Source: Candidatus Scatomonas pullistercoris (lineage in GTDB: Bacteria > Bacillota > Clostridia > Lachnospirales > Lachnospiraceae). Taken from it: a stretch of DNA of 64,000 bases. The position numbers were made by a program, and so were the translations under genes. The notes below the pieces were generated by a model. It did no database searches, was not told where the DNA came from, and saw only the letters and a list, made by a program, of their open reading frames with translations. The number at the start of each line of letters is the position of its first letter. Within the stretch, counting starts at the first letter, position 1. Location of the stretch: assembly GCA_018713515.1 (NCBI GenBank), contig DVOO01000022.1, positions 1 to 64,000 of the forward strand. Reading direction: 5' to 3'. Positions 46,500 through 53,380 of this stretch are shown piece after piece.

Positions 46500-47759
46500 G
46501 TGAAGCGATGCAGAAACTGCGGGTGCGAGAACCGGGAGCAGGCAAGATTTTGTACGGAGTGCGGCTGTCCTCTGCCGGACCGTCGGCGAAGACCGGGACG
46601 GAAGCCGCCATGGCTCATTGCGCTGGGGATTGCGGCGGCCGCAGCGGCGCTGTCCGGAGCAGGCTGTGCCGGGGCCGGAGAACTGGCAGAACAGATCCGG
46701 CAGCAGGAAAGCGGAAAGGCGGATTCCTCCGGGACCGCGCAGGAGGAAGAGAACACACAGGAAGAAGAGATGGACGGGAAGGTGCATACGGACCGCCTTC
46801 TGATGGGTGAAACGATCTTTGATTCGTCCGGTACGCTGGTGGGGGATCAGTATTACGGTTATGATTCGGAGGGGCGGCAGCGGCTCATGATCACGGAGCG
46901 GCAGACAGACAATCCGGCTTCTGTTACGCTGATCTTATGTGAATATGAGGACGGTCTGGAAAAACGGTATACCTACGTTCTGCCGGGAAACGGGCTGGCA
47001 ACGGGAACCATGGAAGCCGTGGATGAGCAGGGAATCCTGCAGCAGATGCAGAGCTTCCGGATCAGTGAATGGAGGGAAAGCGGAAGCGGGGCCCCAAAGT
47101 TTACGGTTCAAATGCAGGAGGATGTCTTCTTTACATGGGATGCCGCAGCCCGGACAGCCTCCGGCCAGACTGCGGACGGCACACAGAGTGTGGAATATAA
47201 CGAAAACGGGCAGACGGTCAGGACAACGAAGAAAATGGGAAGCACCACCCAGGAAATTGTACGCGACTACGACAGCGAGGGTAATCTTAGCAGACAGGCC
47301 AGCTATGTAGATGGGGCGCTTACGATGGAACAGCGCTATACATACCAGGTGCAGGGCAGCGAGACACGTGTGACCGCCGTCACGGGAATTGGCGGGGAAC
47401 AGGCAGAGAGTGAGACGATCCGCAGCTACTATGTGCCGGAGATCAGCTGGGAGGCGGATACGGCAGCTATGTACGGGGAAATCCCGGGAATCTGGATCTC
47501 TCAGGAGGAGGACTGCTATCTTCTGCTCACGGCCGGAGATCTGTTCGCCCTCGTCTGCCGCAGCGAAGAGGGAATCCCCGCGCCCTTTCAGTACGGGTTT
47601 TATGAGATTTCTTCTCCTGAGGATATCCACACGGATACGATCTACAGCTTTTCCAACACCGTTGATGGAAATTACGAAGATCTGACCAACGTGGATCTGC
47701 GTCTGGAAGGAGATATCCTGACCTTCGGAGAAGAGGTTTTCGTGAGAGAAGCGGACTGA
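46500..47759 (+). CDS. membrane-anchored protein with zinc ribbon and YD-like repeats
   Basis: About 419 residues. An N-terminal zinc ribbon (CRNCGCENREQARFCTECGC) faces the cytoplasm, then basic RRRRPGRK, one membrane helix (about residues 38-60) and a long extracytoplasmic part. That part contains short YD-like units (YDSEGRQRLM, YNENGQTVRTTK, YDSEGNLSRQASY) like those of Rhs proteins, but only a few. GTG 46500 follows AGAGGGGG. The middle and C-terminal regions match nothing I recognise. It begins the stretch that separates pyrD from pyrE. Confidence 0.6.
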   Translation: MKRCRNCGCENREQARFCTECGCPLPDRRRRPGRKPPWLIALGIAAAAAALSGAGCAGAGELAEQIRQQESGKADSSGTAQEEENTQEEEMDGKVHTDRLLMGETIFDSSGTLVGDQYYGYDSEGRQRLMITERQTDNPASVTLILCEYEDGLEKRYTYVLPGNGLATGTMEAVDEQGILQQMQSFRISEWRESGSGAPKFTVQMQEDVFFTWDAAARTASGQTADGTQSVEYNENGQTVRTTKKMGSTTQEIVRDYDSEGNLSRQASYVDGALTMEQRYTYQVQGSETRVTAVTGIGGEQAESETIRSYYVPEISWEADTAAMYGEIPGIWISQEEDCYLLLTAGDLFALVCRSEEGIPAPFQYGFYEISSPEDIHTDTIYSFSNTVDGNYEDLTNVDLRLEGDILTFGEEVFVREAD

Positions 47760-47769
47760 CAAAAGTACG

Positions 47770-47804
47770 AAAAACAGCAGATTCTGCCGCGGATGCTGTT
47801 TTTC
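47770..47804. terminator. terminator after the zinc-ribbon protein gene
   Basis: AAAAACAGCA and TGCTGTTTTT form a 10-bp stem across a 14-base loop, with T on the right. Confidence 0.65.
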
Positions 47805-47872
47805 TCTGCAACAGACCGCCCGGTTTTGCGCACTATAAGGAAAACAGGAAAAATAGAAGGAGGTGCGTGTGT

Positions 47873-49222
47873 ATGAGAAGAAGATTTCTGACCGGTGGAA
47901 CGGCTGTTTTTGCCGCGGCAGCTGCGCTGCTGTCCGGCTGCGGGGTGTCTGCGGAACAAAATGCCGGAGACCTGGAGGCCGCCGCGGTTCCGGCCGCGGA
48001 CCTTCCGGCGGATGACTTCGAGGGCTGGAATGCCCTGCTGGAGGAAAATGCCATTTCTGCTGATTTTCAAAGAAGTCTTTCAGAATTTGCCTTTGAAAGC
48101 AGCAGCACGGTGCTGTCCGCGGAAGAGGAGAATGCGGTGTTCAGTCCCTTAAGTCTTTACTACGCCCTGGCCGTTCTCGGCTCCGGAGCCTCCGGGGAGA
48201 CGGGGCAGGAGATTCTGGACTCCCTGGGAGCGGAAGACCGGGAAGAGCTGGCCGATCAGTGCGGGAAACTGTTTCGAAACTATGTATATACGGAAGAACG
48301 GCAGCGGGTGATGGGGGAGACCTACGAGGGGGCAGCTCCTGACAGCGCCGTCAGGCTGGCCAATTCTCTCTGGATTTCGGAAGAGCTTTCTCTGGATCCG
48401 TCCTATCAGGAGCTCTGCGGGGAGGAATTTTATGCATCCTCTTATTCTGTAGACTTTGCGGACGGGACCGCCGGGGAGCAGATGGGTCGGTGGATCGCGG
48501 AGCAGACCGAGGGTGTGCTGGCGCCCCGGCCGGCGCTGGATCCGGAAACCATGCTGGCCATTCTGAACACCCTGTATTTTTATGGAGGGTGGCAGGATGC
48601 CTTCAACGAAAACATGACGGAGGAAGAGGTTTTTATCCGGGATGACGGTTCGGAAGTGGAAGTGCCGTTTATGAACCGGACGGAATCCATGGCAAACTAT
48701 ATCCGCGGAGATGGATATACGATGGCCGGACTTGCCACCAATCATAACTGCCGGATGCTGTTTGTGCTGCCGGAGGAGGGAGTGGAACTGCAGAGCCTCC
48801 TGGAGGATCCGGAAACACTGAAAAACATATTTGCGGCTCAGGAGCAGGAGTGGAAGTCCGGAGAGATTATCTGGAAAGTGCCAAAGTTTTCCTTCGGGAG
48901 CAGCCTGGATCTGAAGCAGCCCCTGGAGACCATGGGCATACAATCGATGTTTGACAGCGCATCGGCAGACTTTTCCGATATATCGGAGGATCCCCTGGCC
49001 GTGGATCAGGTCATCCAGGAAGCCCATATCGGCGTGGATGAGGAGGGGGTAGAGGGAGCCGCGTACACCATGATCGCCCTCAGCGGAAGCGCCGCGGAGG
49101 ATGAGGAGCCGGAAACCATTCAGATGTTTCTGAACCGCCCGTTCCTGTTCGCCATCTATGATTCCGGCCGGGATGTATGGCTGTTTCTCGGCGTCTGCCG
49201 GGATCCCTCCGTGGAATCGTAA
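47873..49222 (+). CDS. serpin lipoprotein (serine protease inhibitor)
   Basis: A 449-residue serpin with a lipoprotein signal peptide: RRR, hydrophobic core, lipobox LLSGC with Cys at about 23. Serpin hallmarks are VFSPLSLYYALAVLGSGASGET, ANSLWI, NTLYFYGGWQDAF, the breach/hinge EEGVEGAAYT and NRPFLFAIYD near the end. The hinge departs slightly from EEGTEAAAAT but keeps small residues, so loop insertion and inhibition are plausible. The reactive loop reads about MIALSGSAAEDEE, so the cleaved bond is near Gly-Ser-Ala, pointing to elastase-like proteases, by counting from the hinge. ATG 47873 follows AGAAGGAGG. Gut commensal serpins such as those of Bifidobacterium inhibit host neutrophil and pancreatic elastases. 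Confidence 0.9.
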   Translation: MRRRFLTGGTAVFAAAAALLSGCGVSAEQNAGDLEAAAVPAADLPADDFEGWNALLEENAISADFQRSLSEFAFESSSTVLSAEEENAVFSPLSLYYALAVLGSGASGETGQEILDSLGAEDREELADQCGKLFRNYVYTEERQRVMGETYEGAAPDSAVRLANSLWISEELSLDPSYQELCGEEFYASSYSVDFADGTAGEQMGRWIAEQTEGVLAPRPALDPETMLAILNTLYFYGGWQDAFNENMTEEEVFIRDDGSEVEVPFMNRTESMANYIRGDGYTMAGLATNHNCRMLFVLPEEGVELQSLLEDPETLKNIFAAQEQEWKSGEIIWKVPKFSFGSSLDLKQPLETMGIQSMFDSASADFSDISEDPLAVDQVIQEAHIGVDEEGVEGAAYTMIALSGSAAEDEEPETIQMFLNRPFLFAIYDSGRDVWLFLGVCRDPSVES

Positions 49223-49237
49223 ACGATTCCTGTGAGG

Positions 49238-49511
49238 TTACGCATCCTCAGAGCGTATATCGTCCGGGATCTCTTTGATGACCTTTGCGGGAATGCCGCC
49301 CGCCACGCAGTTATCAGGGAGATCCCTGGTTACGGCCGCTCCTGCGGCGACAACCACGCTATTCCCGATTGAGACCCCGGACGGATTCATCCGTAACGGG
49401 GACCGCATTCAGCTTTGCGCAGCCTGCAACCGCATGGAGTTTCCCTGCGTTCACTTCTTCGTCATCAAAGCAGTATTCTAATCCTATATCCGGTTTTTCC
49501 GGTTCTGTCAT
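49238..49511 (-). pseudogene. sugar O-acetyltransferase remnant (LacA/Maa type)
   Basis: On the minus strand the frame opens with MTEPEKPDIGLEYCFDDE, like the start of maltose/galactoside acetyltransferases, and stops at 49359. In another frame, 49238-49375 reads [19 protein letters not shown] followed by [13 protein letters not shown], the standard end of such hexapeptide-repeat enzymes. The roughly 100-130 residues of hexapeptide core in between are missing. An internal deletion that changed the frame explains both pieces. Confidence 0.75.
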
Positions 49512-49794
49512 CTTTTTCCGCCATGATCTTATTAGATTCTTCCGGCTCACGCTCCGATACATGCACTTCCGGGTTTATCCCTTTTCACGCGGCGTTTCTG
49601 CCGACTCATTTCCCTTAGAATGCATATCCATTACGGCAGGAGGTTCCCAGCGGGGACAGTCCCGTATGCCGTTATGTTTCCTCCGGAAACAATCGTCAGG
49701 AACAGGAAAGGATCTTCCGTATCCTGTGCGAACGTTACATATGCCCGCAAAAAACGGTTAATATAATAGGTAACGGAAAAAGGAGGGAAACGAT
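49512..49794. other. intergenic, no feature seen
   Basis: About 280 bases with no convincing coding frame on either strand and no recognised RNA. It separates the acetyltransferase remnant from the integrase remnant. Confidence 0.4.
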
Positions 49795-49959
49795 ATGGGA
49801 AGACGTATCATCGGCGCCGGAACAGCAGGGGAGTTCCGGGTATACCTGAAGCTGGCAGATGTGCTGGGCCACAGCAGCATCAATACGACCCGCATCTACA
49901 TCGCGACGACCGGGACGGAGCATCTCCGGCAGATGGAGAGGATGCGGCTGGTCATTTAA
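49795..49959 (+). pseudogene. tyrosine recombinase (integrase) C-terminal remnant
   Basis: A 54-codon frame with a strong AAGGAGGG site. From residue 20 it reads LADVLGHSSINTTRIYIATTG, the end of a tyrosine recombinase with the conserved LGHSS His and the catalytic Tyr in TRIY. The first 19 residues are unrelated. Catalytic Arg boxes are absent, so it cannot recombine DNA alone. Confidence 0.8.
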
Positions 49960-49974
49960 GGACGGCGCGGGACC

Positions 49975-50301
49975 ATAAAAAAACAGAAGCAGATGTTGGA
50001 GGACTTTGCCCGCCGGAACGGGCTGCCGAACCCCGCCCACTTCACCGATGACGGCGTATCGGGAACCCGTTTTGACCGTCCCGGTTTTCTGGCAATGATG
50101 GAAGAAGTCGAGGCCGGACGGGTGGAGGCCATCGTCATAAAGGACATGAGCCGCCTGGGGCGCGATTATCTGAAAGTCGGCCAGGTCATGGAGATTTTGC
50201 GGCAACGCGGCGTCCGGCTGATCGCCATCAATGACGGTGTGGACAGTCTGAAAGGCGATGATGATTTTACCCCTTTCCGCAACATTATGATTCTAAGTTG
50301 A
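49975..50301 (+). pseudogene. serine recombinase internal fragment
   Basis: About 108 codons of a large serine recombinase of conjugative-element type: KQKQMLEDFARRNG, FTDDGVSGTRFDRPGF, VIKDMSRLGRDYLKVGQVME and GVDS. The N-terminal strand with the catalytic Ser and everything after FRNIM are missing. It is in frame with the integrase remnant, 15 bases after its stop. Confidence 0.85.
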
Positions 50302-50389
50302 CAAAACTATAGCACAGAAGATATAAAGCGATTGGTATAAGCACTGACAAAATAACTTTTCTTTTCAAAAAACAGCCCCCCTTAATAGA

Positions 50390-50809
50390 ATACAGTTGTT
50401 TCTTACCGTAACTGCTGCACTGGCAGCAGCTGCATAGCTTCGCGCCTTTGCAGTACTGCTTGCTGCCGTTCTGCTGTCTGCCGGCACTGTAAGTGTTGCG
50501 GCCGCGGGTTATGCAATGTGGAGTAACGGAATGGATGCGGTTATTTCCGCAACCAATGAACAGAAACAGCTGCTGCAGGATAACGGCATCTCTTCGTTTA
50601 TAGGCAAGTCTTCAACCAGCAACGGCATTACCGTTACCGCAGGGCAAACGATAGTAGACAATTATTTTGCATATCTGACTTTTGAAGTCGAAGGGTACAT
50701 CCCGGAAGATGAATATCAGCCTGATTTTATGGATATGAAGATACGGATAGACGGCAAAGAACCCGAGGCCTCTGCAGGGCGGCATGCCATTCCCGATCTT
50801 ATATACTAA
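50390..50809 (+). pseudogene. broken exported protein gene (DUF4179-like)
   Basis: One frame reads QLFLTVTAALAAAA, then a TAG at 50435-50437, then LRAFAVLLAAVLLSAGTV and a 98-codon open part (GMDAVISATNEQKQLLQDNG, GITVTAGQTIVDNYFAYLTFEVEG). This looks like the membrane helix and first extracellular part of a DUF4179-type protein, which often pair with ECF sigma factors. The nonsense codon lies inside the membrane helix, and the N- and C-terminal parts are missing. Family assignment is moderate. Confidence 0.55.
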
Positions 50810-50921
50810 AACAGAAAGTGTATATGGAAAACTGTCAAAATATGCGGATAAGCAACAGAGGGAACAAGAAGAAGATGCTTTCGAGAAGGCAATGGTAAAA
50901 AAACATGCAGAAGCTGATTGA
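50780..50921 (+). pseudogene. C-terminal fragment of an unknown mobile-element protein
   Basis: In the next frame after the DUF4179-like piece, an open stretch reads GGMPFPILYTKTESVYGKL and then KYADKQQREQEEDAFEKAM before a stop. The charged helical end looks like a real protein terminus, but I cannot name the family. It abuts other broken genes, so it is probably debris. Confidence 0.35.
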
Positions 50922-50969
50922 TGCCTATGTAATCTTGAGATATCTGCTAAAGGATAGCAATGCCAATAC

Positions 50970-51005
50970 AGGACTGTCGGAAGAAATCCTCCGACAGTCC
51001 TTTTG
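50970..51005 (+). terminator. terminator closing the debris region
   Basis: AGGACTGTCGGA and TCCGACAGTCCT pair over a short loop and are followed by TTTT. Confidence 0.8.
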
Positions 51006-51094
51006 CGGGGATCGAATCCTTTCCTTCTAAATAGTATGCGGTATAAAGGGACATCAAGATATGAAAATACGCTTTATTCCGTAAACGGGAGTAG

Positions 51095-51123
51095 TTCACA
51101 ATCCCTTCCAGGTATGCTATAAT
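51095..51123 (+). promoter_or_regulatory. promoter of pyrE
   Basis: TTCACA (51095-51100), 17-base spacer, TATAAT (51118-51123) with an extended -10 TG at 51115-51116. It gives a leader of about 160 bases in which I see no PyrR-type or other known regulatory structure. Confidence 0.7.
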
Positions 51124-51291
51124 CGAGAAGAATGCAGCGGTTCCTTTCCAGGTTCTGCCATGCAGGGAGGATTTATGAGCCGTTTTTGCGGCAGACAGAC
51201 AATTTATCTTAAAATGGTGTAAAAGCAGTACAGCAGGGGATAACAAAAAAGAAGGGGTGAAAAGCCCGTAAATATGGAGGTTTAAAAAGGT

Positions 51292-51990
51292 ATGGAAGCT
51301 TACAAGCAGGAATTTATCGAGTTTATGGTGGAGAGCGATGTGCTGAAGTTCGGCGAGTTCACGCTGAAGAGCGGCAGAAAGTCTCCCTTTTTTATGAATG
51401 CCGGGGCCTATGTGACGGGCACGCAGCTGAAGCGCCTGGGCGAATATTATGCCAAAGCGATTCACGATGCCTACGGGGACGATTTTGATGTGCTGTTCGG
51501 GCCGGCCTACAAGGGAATTCCACTGGCGGTGGTGACGGCCATCGCCTTCAGCGAGCTGTACGGGAAGGAGGTCCGCTACTGCTCCGACCGGAAGGAGGCC
51601 AAGGACCACGGGGCCGACAAGGGAGGCTTCCTGGGCAGCAGCCTGAAGGACGGAGACCGGGTGATCATGATCGAGGATGTAACTACCTCCGGAAAATCCA
51701 TGGAGGAAACCGTCCCCAAGGTGCGGGGAGCCGCGAAGGTAGAGATCCGGGGTCTGATGGTATCCCTGAACCGCATGGAAAAGGGAACCGGGGAAAAGAG
51801 CGCTCTGGAGGAGATTCAGGAGAAATACGGTTTTCCGGCCCGGTCCATCGTCACCATGGGCGATGTGGTGGAAGCCCTCTACAACCGTCCCTGCCGGGGA
51901 AAAGTGGTCATCGATGACCGGATACGGGAAGCCATCCGGACCTACTATGCAGCCTATGGAGCGGAGGCCATCCGAAAGGAACTGCTGTGA
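51292..51990 (+). CDS. pyrE: orotate phosphoribosyltransferase
   Basis: A 232-residue type I PRTase making OMP from orotate and PRPP. FGEFTLKSGRKSPFFMNAG is the orotate-binding start, GPAYKGIPLAV the PRPP/PPi loop, and VIMIEDVTTSGKSM the PRPP signature. It is separated from pyrCFKD by about 5 kb of unrelated and broken genes, with its own promoter. Its stop overlaps the VanZ-like GTG start. Confidence 0.95.
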   Translation: MEAYKQEFIEFMVESDVLKFGEFTLKSGRKSPFFMNAGAYVTGTQLKRLGEYYAKAIHDAYGDDFDVLFGPAYKGIPLAVVTAIAFSELYGKEVRYCSDRKEAKDHGADKGGFLGSSLKDGDRVIMIEDVTTSGKSMEETVPKVRGAAKVEIRGLMVSLNRMEKGTGEKSALEEIQEKYGFPARSIVTMGDVVEALYNRPCRGKVVIDDRIREAIRTYYAAYGAEAIRKELL

Positions 51991-52463
51991 CACACGGGCA
52001 GAAGTGCTGGGTCCGGCGGGCGGGCTGGATCCTGTTCCTGATCTATCTGGTGCTGCTGGTTTATTTCCTGTTTTTTGCGGAAGAATATGGGAGACAGGGA
52101 ACCGGCACCGGAGAGTACCGCTACAATCTCGTTCCCTTTGAGGAGATACGCAGATTCTGGATCTACCGGCAGCAGGTGGGATTTTCTGCCGCATTCCTGA
52201 ATCTGGCGGGAAATGTCATCGGATTTATGCCCTTCGGATTTCTGCTGCCGGTCATGGCGGCCAGAATGAGACATTTCCGGGTAACCGTTCCGCTGGGCTT
52301 TCTGCTGAGCCTGAGTGTGGAAGTTATCCAACTTTTTACCCGGGTGGGGAGCTTTGATGTGGATGACCTGATGCTGAATACGCTGGGCGTGGTTCTGGGC
52401 TATCTGCTGTTTATACTTTTGAACGGGATAAGGAGAATGTTGGATCATGGCAAAAAAATATAA
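51987..52463 (+). CDS. VanZ-like membrane protein
   Basis: A 158-residue membrane protein with four hydrophobic segments and VanZ signatures: NLVPFEEIRRF, LNLAGNVIGFMPFGFLLP, LSVEVIQLF and FDVDDLMLNTLG. VanZ of enterococci gives low teicoplanin resistance; most homologues have unknown roles in the envelope. Start GTG overlaps the pyrE stop; the 3' end overlaps the next gene by 17 bases. Confidence 0.85.
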   Translation: MTHGQKCWVRRAGWILFLIYLVLLVYFLFFAEEYGRQGTGTGEYRYNLVPFEEIRRFWIYRQQVGFSAAFLNLAGNVIGFMPFGFLLPVMAARMRHFRVTVPLGFLLSLSVEVIQLFTRVGSFDVDDLMLNTLGVVLGYLLFILLNGIRRMLDHGKKI

Positions 52464-52764
52464 ATACACATTTACGAAAAAGGACGGGGATCACGGCGGA
52501 AGAGACGCGGGAATCCTGGCTGCGGTATCCTTTGGCCTGTTTCTGATCCTGTCCCTGGTATCCTTTGGCTTTTCGGGACAGGCGGGGACTGCGCTGGGGG
52601 CGGTGGGGCTGTTTGCCATGCTGCTTTCCCTGTATGGCTGCTGCGTGGGATTTCGGAGCATCATCCGCCAGAAGCTGATACAGAGATCTTCCATCGTGGG
52701 ATCCATTGCCTCCGGCGTAGTCTTTATCCTGTGGCTGGCCCTGTTCCTGGTGGGAGTGAGCTGA
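52447..52764 (+). CDS. small three-helix membrane protein (DUF6142-like)
   Basis: A 105-residue protein with a basic start (AKKYKYTFTKKDG) and three hydrophobic helices (about residues 22-42, 48-66, 82-103). The pattern resembles DUF6142 proteins of Lachnospiraceae. Function unknown. It lies between the VanZ-like gene and the HD hydrolase in one tight operon. Confidence 0.65.
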   Translation: MAKKYKYTFTKKDGDHGGRDAGILAAVSFGLFLILSLVSFGFSGQAGTALGAVGLFAMLLSLYGCCVGFRSIIRQKLIQRSSIVGSIASGVVFILWLALFLVGVS

Positions 52765-52765
52765 T

Positions 52766-53380
52766 ATGGACGCGGAGAGATTTGAGAGACAGAAAAACTT
52801 TATTCTGGAGATCGACAAGGAAAAAAATATCCTGCGCCAGACTCATCTTTCCGGCGGGGGACGGCGGGAGAATGACGCGGAACATGCCTGGCATATGGCG
52901 GTGATGGCTTATCTGCTCCGGGAGTATGCCAATGAGCCGCTGGATCTTTCCAGGACCATGATGATGATCCTGATCCACGATGTGGTGGAGATCGACGCGG
53001 GTGACACCTACGCCTACGATGAGGCGGGAAAGGCTACGCAGAGGGAGAGAGAGGAGGCGGCCGCGGACCGGATTTTCGGCCTGCTGCCGGAAGACCAGCA
53101 GAAGGAGCTGCGGGAGCTGTTTGAAGAATTCGAGGCCTATGAGACGCCGGAGGCCCGGTTTGCTCATACCATGGATAATTTTCAGCCGGTGCTGCTGAAC
53201 GATTCCAACGGCGGAGGAGACTGGAGGGAACACGGCGTGTACCGGTCGCAGATCGAGAAAAGAAATGAAAAAACGGGAACGGGTTCCCGGGAGATCTGGG
53301 AGTATATGCAGAAAATCATTGCGCGCAATGTGCAGCTGGGGAACCTGAAGGGAGAACCGGCAGGAGAGGAGAGTGATTGA
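52766..53380 (+). CDS. HD-domain phosphohydrolase (YfbR/HDDC2-like)
   Basis: A 204-residue HD protein: the metal His in NDAEHAWHMAV, HD in ILIHDVVEIDAGDTYAYD, and a later Asp in FAHTMDNFQPVLLND. The layout matches YfbR/HDDC2-type 5'-deoxynucleotidases, which dephosphorylate dNMPs. The substrate is inferred from family only. The 3' end overlaps the aminopeptidase gene by 8 bases. Confidence 0.83.
   Translation: MDAERFERQKNFILEIDKEKNILRQTHLSGGGRRENDAEHAWHMAVMAYLLREYANEPLDLSRTMMMILIHDVVEIDAGDTYAYDEAGKATQREREEAAADRIFGLLPEDQQKELRELFEEFEAYETPEARFAHTMDNFQPVLLNDSNGGGDWREHGVYRSQIEKRNEKTGTGSREIWEYMQKIIARNVQLGNLKGEPAGEESD

Noticed and set aside
49993-50301. A small functional resolvase
   Set aside because: The N-terminal strand with the catalytic serine is missing and the end is cut after FRNIM.
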